From: Epithemia pelagica | Lineage: Eukaryota; Bacillariophyta; Bacillariophyceae; Surirellales; Surirellaceae | Assembly: GCA_946965045.2 (NCBI GenBank) | Contig: OX337235.1 | Location: 1,426,001-1,490,000, forward strand | Direction: 5' to 3' | Length of the DNA: 64,000 bases | Shown: positions 28,763-38,875 of the stretch, in pieces | How positions within the stretch are numbered: position 1 is the stretch's first letter | How the letters are laid out: each line of letters opens with the position of its first letter | Program-made: the position numbers and the translations under genes | Notes under the pieces: generated by a model | What the model saw: the letters and a program-made list of their open reading frames with translations, nothing else | Database searches by the model: none | What the model was told of the DNA's origin: nothing

Positions 28763-29656
28763 TTAAGAGATAGCGACTGGTGCAGTGTGGCGATATTCGA
28801 CACATCCGCTGTCATCACTTGGTCCTTGATATCCCCAAGTCTCACGACGATTCTCCAGGCCCAAGGAGCGACGAGACAGGAAAAGAATCCATCTCAAAGG
28901 TTTTGACTGGCCAACCAGGTTCGAAGCAAAAGTCAAGCATGAGCTTCTGGCCACGCTCAAACGCTCGGGAAAATCGTCCAGTCCAAACAGGATATCAACG
29001 CGGTTCTGGTTGCCGTTGTAGTAAACGCTGCAATGGACATCCTCGCTGCCAAACCACTCCAGAGCAAACTCCGCAAAGCGAGATAGAGGGGAGGAAGCTC
29101 CTGGCTTGAGTTGCACATACCCGCTAAGATTTTCTACCTGTAAATCCCTCTGGCGAACAATGGGTACTGCTACCGAGTACCCATTGTTCGCCAGAGGGAT
29201 TTGCAGGTAGAAAATCTTGTGCGAGCCCTTCACTTTCGATCCAATACGGGGAAAGGAATTGTACCAGTGTCCATCGTGGAAGTACTGAACTTCGAGTTCG
29301 TGATTATTAGCGCTGTTGCGAACGCTCGACCGGGACAGGGACGTGGTAAAAAAATTACCATTGTCTGCTTTTTTTACTGTGTCCAACCAGGAGTCAAAGA
29401 TCTCCGCCAAATACTTGCGTTCGAATTTGACTTTTTGAGAGTCTGAGAGGCTTGTGTCATTCGTAAGAGACAAACGAATTGGCGGGCTAGGAATCTCCAA
29501 ACCAAGCATGTCCCTGGTCCACACCGGAAACCCCACGAATTGAACAAACTGTGCATGTTCCTCCGCATCAAAAACACTGCGGTAATGCTCATACCATTCT
29601 CTCTGTCGCTTCTGCTCTTCCGTCTCCTTCTGGGTGTCACTCTCCAAACTCATCAT
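28763..29656 (-). CDS. Unknown protein, about 297 aa, gene contains a long hairpin
   Basis: First ATG at 29656 (MMSLES); the frame is open further up but without ATG. The N-terminus is a Glu/Lys/Arg-rich helix (ETEEQKRQREWYEHYRSVF), followed by a mixed domain with FVGFPVWTRDMLGLEIP, VQYFHDGHWYNSFPRIGSKV and FALEWFGSEDVHCSVYYNG. No family recognised; no signal peptide or membrane helix seen. Codons for IPLANNGYSVAVPIVRQRD lie on a near-perfect 43-bp inverted repeat (29126-29218), so half of that peptide is a template copy of the other. The reading frame passes through it intact, which argues that the hairpin is tolerated or maintained. Confidence 0.55.
   Translation of the reverse strand: MMSLESDTQKETEEQKRQREWYEHYRSVFDAEEHAQFVQFVGFPVWTRDMLGLEIPSPPIRLSLTNDTSLSDSQKVKFERKYLAEIFDSWLDTVKKADNGNFFTTSLSRSSVRNSANNHELEVQYFHDGHWYNSFPRIGSKVKGSHKIFYLQIPLANNGYSVAVPIVRQRDLQVENLSGYVQLKPGASSPLSRFAEFALEWFGSEDVHCSVYYNGNQNRVDILFGLDDFPERLSVARSSCLTFASNLVGQSKPLRWILFLSRRSLGLENRRETWGYQGPSDDSGCVEYRHTAPVAIS
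29126..29218. repeat. 43-bp near-perfect inverted repeat with 7-nt loop, inside a coding region
   Basis: Arms 29126-29168 and 29176-29218 are reverse complements at 42 of 43 positions; the loop is GCTACCG. The one mismatch pairs G with T in RNA. It would form a strong cruciform or RNA hairpin. Confidence 0.95.
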
Positions 29657-30108
29657 TGCTGATGCTGTTGCTTGTTGGTGTTGCTTGCCTCTGCAGTTGT
29701 TGTTATTCTTTGCTGATGCATGGTGCGGTAACGACGAAGAATGGAAGGTACACGTTCGATCAATCCCGTGGCCACAAGGGTGGCCCTTGCTTTGCGAAAT
29801 TGCTTCCAACAATTCGTGACTGGAACTTGTTACCTCTGTCCAGTCTATCAGTCCTACATGTCGAAACCACCAACAATCACAATCAGAAAAATCACTTTAG
29901 TCCTAATCTCACAATCTAGATATTGTCCTATCCGTCATCTGCAGTTCCTCTACTAGTTTCAAGTGTTTCACGGCAACTTCATCAAGAGCTTAATCACCTC
30001 CTTTGATCAAGTTGCCCTATGCCTATGGTCTATATTCGTTGCGTTATACCTATATAACTATATTTTGAGTGCGAGTATCATTCTGGGACCAATGAATTCT
30101 TTCCGTCT
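29657..30108. other. Intergenic region
   Basis: Holds the upstream region of the unknown gene and the 3' flank of the multi-spanning membrane protein gene. No gene seen. Confidence 0.4.
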
Positions 30109-31088
30109 TTAGAGCTCCTTCTTCTTGAGTGCTTGAGGCATGTCCTCGTTCAGACTGACTCTCAAATAGCAGACGACATACCAAGTCAACATGCCAAAGG
30201 GGATGAATCCATCGTAAACGAGATGCCCATAAAGCTTGTCCTTGACAAAGGAAGTGCACTGAGTGCTCTCCATCCAACCCACAAGCGTCACTGGGATTCC
30301 GACCAAGATGGGGTTCACTGCATACATAAAGTCCTTTTCCTGTTTCTTGCGTGACAATTGGTTGATGGACTGCACGAGCATCAATACCGTTTGCACGTAG
30401 GTAAAGCCAAAGTACTGGGGCACAAACATTTGTCCGAGCAACGAAGCTAGAGAAAGTCCCACAATGGACAAGGAACTCAGGTTGGGAGCCGAGGCCTTAA
30501 TCAAACCAAGCCAAAATACGAGCAATGGAGCTTGCAACTGAAGAATTTCCACGGGAGTCTTACTCTCCATGTACTCAAGACCCGTAAGTTGGCTATCTTC
30601 AACAAGCTCATTTCCTTGTTCTCTCATGATTTTGCCGACATGTCCATGTCCTAGTCCATGTGCAAAAATGCCCACAATTCCGGGAAAAAACAGTTCATTC
30701 GCCCGTTCCATTCCCGGCGTTTTGCTAAGTCCAAGGTATACGAGGCCAAGCACGACTGCTGCAATAGTATCAAAGTACAGGCATGCATCGTGTCTACCGT
30801 TTCCAAACAAAGTTTAACGACAAAAATCCAGTCTGAGAAACCATGAACAAAACGGCAAAGTACCATGAATTATCATCAAACTCCCACTTACGAGTTCCAG
30901 TGGGGGACATCTTTGTTCGCTACACAGAAGCCTTCCTCCTTCCATTGTTTATCAAAGAAGGTGTTATTTTCGTCGGCTGCGTAGCGCGCCACAACGCCAG
31001 CGAACAATAGGGTGCTAATTAGCGAAACGACGTGTGCGCCATTGCCGATGGACGCGAATACAGGGTCATCCATTGGAAGGAAGCTCAT
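30109..31088 (-). CDS. Multi-spanning membrane protein of unknown function (2 exons, 293 aa)
   Basis: Exons 31088-30892 and 30793-30109. The intron of 98 bp has donor GTAAGT and acceptor GGTAG; the first possible acceptor (CTCAG) would lead into a stop. Hydrophobic segments include VVSLISTLLFAGVVARY, YFDTIAAVVLGLVYLGL, LLVFWLGLIKA, LSIVGLSLASLLG, NPILVGIPVTLVGWME and FIPFGMLTWYVVCYLRV, so about six or seven membrane spans. A conserved-looking FAHGLGHGHVGK segment with three His lies between spans 2 and 3 and could bind metal. The C-terminus is basic (ALKKKEL). No family recognised. Confidence 0.7.
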
Positions 31089-31740
31089 GGTTCACGATTT
31101 CAGATATCGGGTCAGATTGTTCTTTTTTTTTGGTTTACGAGGAATGTTTTATTATTTTACGGTCTATAACAATTGGACTCCTAAGCGGTGGGTTCGCAAA
31201 GGAGGGGTGTTTCGTCCGTGACAGTAAGGAACTGTGCCAGAGGGGCGGGGGAGTAGATGGGAGTGACCGGAGCAAAACATGGTGTAGCCAGATTTTGCAA
31301 CTGAGTGGTTCTTGTTTTTCTCTTTGTTTGGTGTTGTCGTATTGCGGCGATGTTGTTGTTGGCATGGGTTGCCAGTGCAGAAACGATTGCGTGGCCAAGG
31401 GAGGCTTTTGCATAGTGCCCGATTGAGTAGATATGTGCTTCTGGGTACGAGAATTTTTTTGTTTTGCTGTTGGCGGCGGTAAGGAGGTTCTTGTTGAAAC
31501 CCGCCGCTGTGAATTGTTGCAGTCTGAGACTGAGAGACTGATGATGATGTGGTCAGTTCGCTTACACCTCTCATCTGTTCGCTTTCCGTAATGATCCCAG
31601 ATCAAAGTCGATCCCAGTGCCCGTCCAGCCCAGTTTCCACCCGATCCTCCCAACATTTTTGTCGGGGTATCTTTTGGGGGTTCGCTTTATGACAACTCGT
31701 CTCGGCAAAAGAGCATTGATAGCAAAAGTCACAAGCAACC
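31089..31740. other. Divergent intergenic region
   Basis: Shared upstream region between the membrane protein gene (minus) and the mitochondrial carrier gene (plus). No gene or named element seen. Confidence 0.4.
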
Positions 31741-32688
31741 ATGTCTGCTTCAGATGTATGGATCGATTTCGTGGCCGGATGGTGCTCAGGTGCTACGGCC
31801 GTGATAGCATGCCAACCGATTGACACGATCTTAACCAGATATCAAGCGGGTTTGGCCGCCCAACAAATAGGGCAAAGTGCGTATGGTTCGGTGGCTTCTG
31901 CTGGCTACAGACGCACAATTACTACAGCATTGTCTTCGTCAACCTCTGCTACCGTGGGAAGTTGGGTAGTTCGTGACATGGCGCAGTCTTTGGCCAAGGC
32001 GGACGGGTGGAAAGCCCTCTGGCGTGGATCTTCGCCAATGATAGGATCTGTACCAATTCAAAACGCAATGCTCATGGGAGGATATGGACTTGGCCGACGT
32101 TATTCCGAAGAATATGTGCCCAATTACCGCTTAACCGCTATTTTTGTGGGTGGATGTACGGGTGGAATCCTTCAATCGTTTCTCATGTCGCCCGTCGAAC
32201 TCGTCAAAGTCTCGCAACAATGCGCAGGGAAATCACTCAAGGTGGCAGGTCGAGAGGTCCTATTGAATATGCATCAAGTAATGGCATGGAGAGGGTTGGG
32301 GGCGACCTTGCTCCGTGACGGAATTCCCCATGGGGTTTGGTTTGTTGCCTATGAAGCGACCAAGCAACGATTGCACCAAATGGGTGAGGAGGCACATGGA
32401 TCGATTCTCTTCCACAATCGAGCCTTGATTCCATTGACATCTGGTGCTGTCGCGGCCACGGTTGCCTGGGCAGTTGGATACCCGGCAGACTTGATCAAAA
32501 CCAGGATTCAAACTAGTCAAGCCAATTTGGGGATTGTGGAAACCGCACGCCTCTTGATCAAAGAAGCCAATGGCCATGTTGTGACGGGCCTTTACAAGGG
32601 ATTTGGCTTGAAACTGCTCCGTGCCGTGCCTGCATCCATGATTGGCTTTACGACGTACGAACTGGTTGCATCCTGTCTTGTGTTTTAG
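31741..32688 (+). CDS. Mitochondrial carrier family (SLC25) protein
   Basis: 315 aa, intronless, ATG at 31741 in the context ACCATGTCT. Three repeats of about 100 residues each start with the family signature P-x-(D/E): QPIDTILTRYQ (about 25), SPVELVKVSQQ (about 150) and YPADLIKTRIQ (about 245). Repeats two and three keep the basic residue of P-x-(D/E)-x-x-(K/R); repeat one has Leu there, which weakens the matrix salt-bridge network. Matching GxxxG helices and aromatic-basic motifs (WKALWRGSSP, WRGLGATLLRDG, LYKGFGLKLLRA) follow each signature. Carriers of this shape exchange solutes across the inner mitochondrial membrane. The RDGIPHGVWF segment resembles carnitine/acylcarnitine and basic amino-acid carriers, but the substrate is inference. 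Confidence 0.9.
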   Translation: MSASDVWIDFVAGWCSGATAVIACQPIDTILTRYQAGLAAQQIGQSAYGSVASAGYRRTITTALSSSTSATVGSWVVRDMAQSLAKADGWKALWRGSSPMIGSVPIQNAMLMGGYGLGRRYSEEYVPNYRLTAIFVGGCTGGILQSFLMSPVELVKVSQQCAGKSLKVAGREVLLNMHQVMAWRGLGATLLRDGIPHGVWFVAYEATKQRLHQMGEEAHGSILFHNRALIPLTSGAVAATVAWAVGYPADLIKTRIQTSQANLGIVETARLLIKEANGHVVTGLYKGFGLKLLRAVPASMIGFTTYELVASCLVF

Positions 32689-33479
32689 CAACAGCAATTG
32701 TTTTGTCATGGACAACTTGTATCTTATACCAAAGAAGGTCATGGAAAATGGTGAAATCCGCAGTTTCCTTGCGTCGGAATGTACTATGTCAATTAACCTG
32801 CCCATACTACAGTCATTGGCCAAACACATGGTTGCTTATACACACCGCCTAAGGACGCTGTATGAATGTCGTCCGTGGATTGTCTTGATATCTTGTGCTG
32901 GTTGACAAACTTTTTGAGTTCACGTTGGACTACATTGGGTCCAATCAGGATCAGACCTCTAAAAAAGACAATCTATCATGATAGAACGCAAAGTCTTCCA
33001 TTAGGATGTGCATTGAGTCGTTCATCGTAAGGGGGGCGAGGTTCAACTGACACTCTATTCGTACCCACTGGTAAAGAATGCCCCTCCCTCATTTCTAGTA
33101 GGAGAATGGGCACGTTATAATTTATAATGCCTGGTGGATGCAATAACACGCTTGTCCTTCTTCCACGAAACGTTGCATCGACGAGTTGGCGATCCCTTCA
33201 CTCCAAAGAATGCACGTCGACCCTAGATCTAGAGCCGTCAGTTTCGCTACGAATTTGCATATAATCCAGTTAGCTTATTTTGGTTTGGTTTGGCTGAAAG
33301 AGAAGGGAAGTACCTTACATGGACTGTGTAGCAGCGATATCAAAGAATGTGAAAATGTGAATGAAAAGGGAGAGTCGTTCTCTCCGTGAAATGAAATATA
33401 CTTGGTGTTCAAGTTTGTGATGATGATATGTCCATATTTTATGTTCCACAACGTCCTCAGAAGTGAAATGCATTGTGTT
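32689..33479. other. Convergent 3' intergenic region
   Basis: About 790 bp between two convergent genes. Open frames are short and not protein-like. Nothing else seen. Confidence 0.4.
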
Positions 33480-34349
33480 TTAGTCTTCATCCACTCCACT
33501 TCCAAGCAGATAGGACGCCAAGAATCTCCACAAGATGAGGACCGACGCGGAATCCACGATATAGTCCATATCTCCACGTTTCAACATGTAAAAGTGGTCG
33601 CATCCACAAAGTTTTTGGCTCATGAGAACAATGCCAAACAGCAAGGCGCAAGAAGTCAACCAGGTTTGGACTGTGACAGTCAAGGCTCGTTCGGTACTGC
33701 AATCCAGTGTGTTGCGGAACGAAAAGGCTTGATGGAGCCATCCGGCCAGGATCCAACAGGCAATCAACAGACAGGTCGCAGCTCCCATTGGTTCCAACAG
33801 AGGACTGTATTGATTCACCAATTGATTGGATAAGTTGATTTCAAGAACGTGATCTGTGTACGGCGTATTCAAATCCAACCAGACCGGAGTTTGCAAGGAG
33901 GGAGATTGCAAGGCACCCCCACTCGACACTTGTGCCGCTGCGGCACTACTCAAATGATGCATCGGATCGGCCAAGGTCTCTCGAACCATCATACGAGCCA
34001 CAACTTGACAAAAGAAGTGATCCGAAATGCCATAGACACACAGTGAAAGCAAATCACCAATCATGACAAAAATGTCTTCAGGCGCGGGAGGTGGTTTCCA
34101 ATACGTGGATCGTAGATTGTCCATCCACAGAGCACCATCGTTGCTGTCTTCTCCCACATTGTTGCCCTCGTTATGGGTGGCATCCGACATGTGCCGAACT
34201 GTTGCCGTCGTCGATGATGCGATGCATGGCATCGGTCTTTGGTTCAGAATCGAAAACGCCGAAATCCCTGGAAGACCCCACAACAGAAAAGTGCCAATGA
34301 CGGCGGTCATTGTCCAGCGCGACAGTATGGAGGGAGATGATCTTCCCAT
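33480..34349 (-). CDS. Putative plastid-targeted membrane protein
   Basis: 289 aa from the ATG at 34349, intronless. The N-terminus is a model diatom plastid presequence: hydrophobic signal (MTAVIGTFLLWGLPGIS), then SAF-S at the expected cleavage site (ASAF-type), then a Ser/Thr/Arg-containing transit segment. The mature part starts near WKPPPAPEDIF and has about four hydrophobic segments: FVMIGDLLSLCVYGI, MGAATCLLIACWILAGWL, TWLTSCALLFGIVLMS and ASVLILWRFLASYLLG. Conserved acidic and aromatic residues flank the helices. It is probably a thylakoid or envelope protein; I do not recognise the family with confidence. Confidence 0.7.
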   Translation of the reverse strand: MGRSSPSILSRWTMTAVIGTFLLWGLPGISAFSILNQRPMPCIASSTTATVRHMSDATHNEGNNVGEDSNDGALWMDNLRSTYWKPPPAPEDIFVMIGDLLSLCVYGISDHFFCQVVARMMVRETLADPMHHLSSAAAAQVSSGGALQSPSLQTPVWLDLNTPYTDHVLEINLSNQLVNQYSPLLEPMGAATCLLIACWILAGWLHQAFSFRNTLDCSTERALTVTVQTWLTSCALLFGIVLMSQKLCGCDHFYMLKRGDMDYIVDSASVLILWRFLASYLLGSGVDED

Positions 34350-34897
34350 GACTTTGTAAGCTGTCTATTTGGGAAACGAAGTGAGGTTTGGCTTTGGTCA
34401 AGTCGATACCAATTGGAAATTGGAACAACACTGAAAGCGTAAAGCGAGGTCTGTGCCTTCAATCAAGAAAATACACCATCGTCGTGTCTTTGACAACAGG
34501 AGTTCCAACCAAAAAGAACAAGAACATTGGCAGACGCACCTCCTGCCACTGTAGCCACGTCAGATGACTTCTAGGAGGTCGCGTTTAGGTGCGGTTTGAA
34601 AATGATCTTCCCGCTATTGAGTCGCTTCAATATTCTCCGAAGTTGCATTCACAAGATACGAGCTACCTCACTCCAAATTCCAACCTCCTCTAACCTGCTA
34701 AGTACTCGTACCTCGTCCTGTTTGCAAGTGTCAAGTGAACATGATCGACTTATTCAGATCTTCGGGGCGAAAAAGACGTCCTAGAGAACGCATCATAACC
34801 GCTAATGAATGAAATAATTTCATAAAAGGCTTACATACGGTGTTACTACTCCAGGCCCCACAGAATCAATCTTCCCAAGCACTACAAGACCCACCGT
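34350..34897. other. Intergenic region
   Basis: Upstream of the plastid membrane protein gene and downstream of the GST gene. No gene seen. Confidence 0.4.
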
Positions 34898-35638
34898 TTA
34901 GTCCTCCTTTTTCTCTGGGGGATACACAACTTTGAAGAATGAAAGTTCACTGATCATGTCACGGTACGCCTTTAACTTGGGATGTGGTTCAAACAACTCG
35001 GATGCACATTTGGCAGCCGAGGCCGTCACCAAATCATAGGCCAAGACAATATCGGCCGCCGTCAACGTTTTGCCCAACAGATAGGGTCCCCCATATTTGG
35101 TCAACGCTTCCTCGTAGGTCGGAACAACCACGTTGTGCCATTCCTGTTTCTTTTGGTCAAACACTTTTTCGACCGAAGGTGGAAAGAGGAGATGGACTGC
35201 GACATGATAGGCTGTGGCCGGCCCGAAATGCAAAAGCTTCAAAAAGTCGGCCCGTGTTTCATCGCCTGGAGCCGGATACAGTGTGTGTTTCTCGTCGTAT
35301 TTCTCCAACAAGTATTGGACCATGCCACCCGATTCCGTCAGGCTGAGCGAACTTGACGGGTCATGAAAAAAGGGGAGACGTTTCTGAGGGTTAAGTTCCG
35401 TCAGGACCGGGTCATTTTTCAGTTGATCCCACGATACATTCTCGACTTGAACGAGTGCACCAGGAGATGTGTCCTCATCGTCGTCCGCCTTTCTCTTGTT
35501 CCCTGCCAATGAATCTCCAGTATTCGAGGGATACGCGACAACCCCCAGCTCTACCAAGACGCCTAGAGGACGGCAGGAGGAAAAGTTGGGAGCATGGTAC
35601 AATGTGGGTTTCGTCGGTGTTGAAAGAGAAGTAGTCAT
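34898..35638 (-). CDS. Glutathione S-transferase-like protein
   Basis: 246 aa with the start set at the ATG at 35638 (MTTSLSTPTK). The thioredoxin-like N-terminal domain begins TLYHAPNFSSCRPLGVL, where a Ser/Cys near the start of helix 1 is the likely glutathione-activating residue. ELNPQKRLPFF supplies the cis-Pro region and LTESGGMVQYLLEKY the ES glutathione-contact motif. An insertion of about 30 residues (AGNKRKADDDEDTS) sits between the first strand-helix unit and the rest. The C-terminal helical domain follows, with GKTLTAADIVLAYDL (N-capping box and hydrophobic staple). It conjugates glutathione to electrophiles or acts in redox chemistry. The frame is open to an ATG at 35896, but the added part is Arg-rich, overlaps another open frame, and would leave only 29 bp before the divergent GnT-II gene, so I prefer 35638 (or 35671). 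Confidence 0.8.
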   Translation of the reverse strand: MTTSLSTPTKPTLYHAPNFSSCRPLGVLVELGVVAYPSNTGDSLAGNKRKADDDEDTSPGALVQVENVSWDQLKNDPVLTELNPQKRLPFFHDPSSSLSLTESGGMVQYLLEKYDEKHTLYPAPGDETRADFLKLLHFGPATAYHVAVHLLFPPSVEKVFDQKKQEWHNVVVPTYEEALTKYGGPYLLGKTLTAADIVLAYDLVTASAAKCASELFEPHPKLKAYRDMISELSFFKVVYPPEKKED

Positions 35639-35925
35639 TGCGTGAAGTAAGACTTTTTGGATGGCGTTCATATGGATAATGGCATCAAATCTTTGTTCAG
35701 AATCGGCTGCCAAAGCTTTCTTCCAACGGGTTCTTAGGGTTGAGTTCCGGGTGTGCAGTGTTGTGCGGCGCGCCTCCATCGCGCGCCTTGCGACCAGCAT
35801 CAACAAAATCAGTCGCCGATATCCCGCTCTCACGATTTTCATTGATACGCTGTTGTGCCTCTTCAATGATTGATATCCTGCTTGTTGGGCTTGCATAGAC
35901 CTTTTCTTCCAAGCGGAAGGCTACG
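35639..35925 (-). other. Upstream region of GST with a protein-like open frame lacking ATG
   Basis: In another minus-strand frame (about 35936-35697) the translation looks like real protein (EEAQQRINENRESG, DFVDAGRKARDGG, ELNPKNPLEE), but there is no ATG and an in-frame stop above it at 35948. It may be a gene relic. The region also holds the divergent promoters. Confidence 0.25.
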
Positions 35926-37488
35926 ATGGCTTCCAATATAGTATATCATCGCGCGGTCGCCCGAGCGACCAGCGATGATGGAGGCCCCGTTATTTCGTCG
36001 GCACAGCAACTTCACCATCGTGAGGGCAATTACAACTCGTATCTCCCTCGACCATCCATGAGTCTCCGTCTTCGCCGGAAAAAGAACCATCGATCATCTT
36101 TCCGAATCCATGCCATTTGCATGTTTATCATGGTGGTGACTTTCGTGGTTGTGGCTTGTGTCTTCTTTATTGGTGTTTTTGTCTCGCACCAGCAAGACAA
36201 TGATATCAAGAATCGATTGGCGGCGCTTCATGGACGAAGAAACAAGATTCCTAGACACGCAACGGATGAGCAGCGTCTTTCATTGCAGGATCTCTTAGCT
36301 CATGGTCGGAAGTTTCGGCGTGACACTGGACAATCACGAGACAAACCGCTGATGCCGGTTCACCGATACACCACCATGCGGGAGAATCCTTTGTCACCAC
36401 AAGGGCAACCAGGATTTGCTGCCGATACCAGCGTAATACCCTTTGTGATTATGGTTTTTGCGCGTGTGGATTATTTGCAGCAAGTATTCGATTCCATCCG
36501 TGGTTCGGATTTTCCAAAAGAACGGGTTCCCATTATCATTTCCCATGATGGACGTGTCCCAGAAATGATGGATTATGTGGACTCGCTTGTCCAGGACAAG
36601 GAATTTGACATCATTACGCTAGTGCATCCTTTTTCTTGTTATGAACACCCGCATAGCTTTCCTGGCAATGACACGAGTCTGAATGTGGAATATGGGGGAG
36701 ATTCCTACGGCAATCCTCGAAGCGAGTGGGCAACCTGTTGTAAACATCACTTCACATGGATGCTCAACGCGGTCTTCAGTCTTGACCAGATGAAGCATAT
36801 CGATACCTTTTTCTTCCTTGAAGAAGACTACCTTGTATCGAAAACTATCTACACGTCTCTTTGTGTAGGACTCAATGTAATGCTTGAGACTGAAAAGGAC
36901 ACGATGAATGGATATTTTGGGTTGGCCATAAACTCCAGCAATGCGATCATACCAACCGATCTACTTCCTCCGTCGGGCCCCTTTCAGTGGACGGTCCTGC
37001 CTTTCCGATCTGGTCCCATGACAATGAATCGAAACGCATTTGCCTTATTGAAGAATCGTTCGAACGAGTACTGCACACACTACGATGAATACAACTGGGA
37101 CTGGACATTTTATCATTTGATGCACGACGGGTTGTTGCCATCTTCCGTTTTGGTACCCTGGAGGGTTCCTTTGGTGGAACACATTGGAGTGGTGGGAATG
37201 CATACTGTCCACGCATCGTACCAAGATTTGCTTCGACGGCGTTTCATCCGAAACAAGAGGTTTGCTCAGAGTGATGCGAATGCGGATGTCAATGTTTTTT
37301 TGTCGAAACATTGGGAACCGACCAATTTGTCCCACCATATATATCTTTTGCCCCGTCGTGTTCCCTTTCACAAACCAAGTGGTGGTTGGAATCATCCGGC
37401 AGATCACAGACATTGCATGGATTTGTTTGATTCGGAGCGCAACGTCATAGCAAACAATTCATCACGGAAAAATGAGGTCATGACATGA
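35926..37488 (+). CDS. MGAT2: Alpha-1,6-mannosyl-glycoprotein 2-beta-N-acetylglucosaminyltransferase (GnT-II, GT16)
   Basis: 520 aa, intronless. A signal anchor (about 62-86, ICMFIMVVTFVVVACVFFIG) makes it a type II Golgi protein. The catalytic domain has the GT16 order: IPFVIMVFARVDYLQQVFDS (about 165-185), HPFSCYEHPHSFPG, CCKHHFTWMLNAVF, FFLEEDYLV (about 299-307, metal/nucleotide-sugar site), YDEYNWDWTFYHLM (about 386-399) and a late HIGVVGMH. GnT-II adds the second GlcNAc to the core mannose in making complex or paucimannose N-glycans, after GnT-I and mannosidase II. Its presence implies a complex-type N-glycan route in this organism. The last codons and stop lie in a 45-bp tandem duplication. 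Confidence 0.9.
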   Translation: MASNIVYHRAVARATSDDGGPVISSAQQLHHREGNYNSYLPRPSMSLRLRRKKNHRSSFRIHAICMFIMVVTFVVVACVFFIGVFVSHQQDNDIKNRLAALHGRRNKIPRHATDEQRLSLQDLLAHGRKFRRDTGQSRDKPLMPVHRYTTMRENPLSPQGQPGFAADTSVIPFVIMVFARVDYLQQVFDSIRGSDFPKERVPIIISHDGRVPEMMDYVDSLVQDKEFDIITLVHPFSCYEHPHSFPGNDTSLNVEYGGDSYGNPRSEWATCCKHHFTWMLNAVFSLDQMKHIDTFFFLEEDYLVSKTIYTSLCVGLNVMLETEKDTMNGYFGLAINSSNAIIPTDLLPPSGPFQWTVLPFRSGPMTMNRNAFALLKNRSNEYCTHYDEYNWDWTFYHLMHDGLLPSSVLVPWRVPLVEHIGVVGMHTVHASYQDLLRRRFIRNKRFAQSDANADVNVFLSKHWEPTNLSHHIYLLPRRVPFHKPSGGWNHPADHRHCMDLFDSERNVIANNSSRKNEVMT

Positions 37489-37536
37489 GGAATAGCAAAC
37501 AATTCATCACGGAAAAATGAGGTCATGACATGAGGG
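37447..37536 (+). repeat. 45-bp tandem duplication across the GnT-II stop codon
   Basis: 37447-37491 is repeated at 37492-37536, practically identical through AGCAAACAATTCATCACGG and the stop TGACATGAGG. The first copy supplies the stop. Confidence 0.9.
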
Positions 37537-38875
37537 ATGAATTGACTGGCGAACGATGCTCTATCTTTTTATGTCGCTACGAAAGGGCTGTTGAACTTGC
37601 TTTTGCCTAGTAATGGGTTCGTCACCGCTCTTCATCAGTTGACAGAGTAGTAAGGAATCCGTAGGGCATGTGCCATATTGAACGGCAGGTTTTACTTCGA
37701 TCTGTGACTGTAGACACAAGAAAATCCGACAACTAATACAAGACAGCGAGCATTTCGATATCCATACATTTCGACGTTTTACGGCGAAACATTTTGTTAT
37801 CCCTACATTTCTACGACGGATCACAGCTCTGCAGTGGAACGCATTCTTCTTCGGAACCATTCTGTTCATTTGCACTCGGTTTCCCACATTTCTGTTGTAT
37901 GTCGGCCGAGCGGGTAGGTATTTCGAATATTCTTGGGGAATTATAGGCTGATCATGATTGCGCCAAAAAGAGCCAATATTCGCCTTTCTATTTGCCCATG
38001 AGCAGATTTTTATGTCTCAAAACTGTGCTTACTTCATTTCTCTATCGCTATCATCGTGGGAATGAAGCTTGACAGAGAGGTACGGATTCTGGTAGAAGAC
38101 AGACCCTAACGCGTCACCAATGACGTTGTAATGCGTTACAGACAAATATACACAAGGAAAATTGCCAAGCATGGCACGTTCAACTCATCTTGATGGTGAC
38201 TCTATAAGTCATTGGTCTTGCGTTGGCTTGTTCTGTTCCGGAGGACGCCAATCTTTGCCATTTCGTGAGAATTGTACGACTTTGTTGCTCCAGCTGATAG
38301 ATGATGTGAAGACAACCAAAGTGGTATTCAACAAAATACAGGAACTTGTGAAATGGCATTTGCTCAATGTCTCTGTGATCCATTGTCATAGATGGTACGA
38401 CCAGCTTTGAAGAGAAAAAAAAACGGTGTAACCGAAGTTTTGTCGAACTCAGTGACGACGCTCAGCTTGGTCCCACTCTGCCATGAAATCAATCGCAGGG
38501 ACACAAAAGGCGAGATATCCGGAATGAGTGATAGAACCGCGAAATGCGGGCATGTTCCCAAGTTATATCTCAAATCGTCATTTCATGACGTAAACAATTC
38601 TCCACGATGTGGGTGGAGTCATGTGCACCGGGTCCTACAGTCTAATCTCTGAGGCAACCGCGTAAGTTCTTTCACAGCCTGAACAGACAAGTGATATGAT
38701 AGTCGGAGCTGACTCATGTTGTCCGTGGTATATCTCACCAGGACATGAAACAGTTCAAGCGTTGTGGACAATGACATCTATTGCTGTTCACATGGCGAGC
38801 CAAACCAAACCTATACAATCGAAAATGACGATGGACGACTTGTATACAATGTGCCCTACTTCATATATTGCCTTG
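37537..38875. other. Intergenic region, about 1.3 kb
   Basis: No convincing gene. A minus-strand open frame (37887-37561) encodes two similar short peptides (RRNVGITKC and RRNVWISKC) from an imperfect DNA repeat, and is probably chance. Nothing else seen. Confidence 0.35.

Noticed and set aside
35639-35896. N-terminal extension of the GST to the ATG at 35896
   Set aside because: The added residues are Arg-rich and unlike any GST start, overlap a better-looking frame, and nearly abut the divergent GnT-II start.
37561-37887. 108-codon frame with repeated RRNV(G/W)I(T/S)KC peptide
   Set aside because: The peptide repeat reflects a short DNA repeat in intergenic sequence; no other sign of coding.
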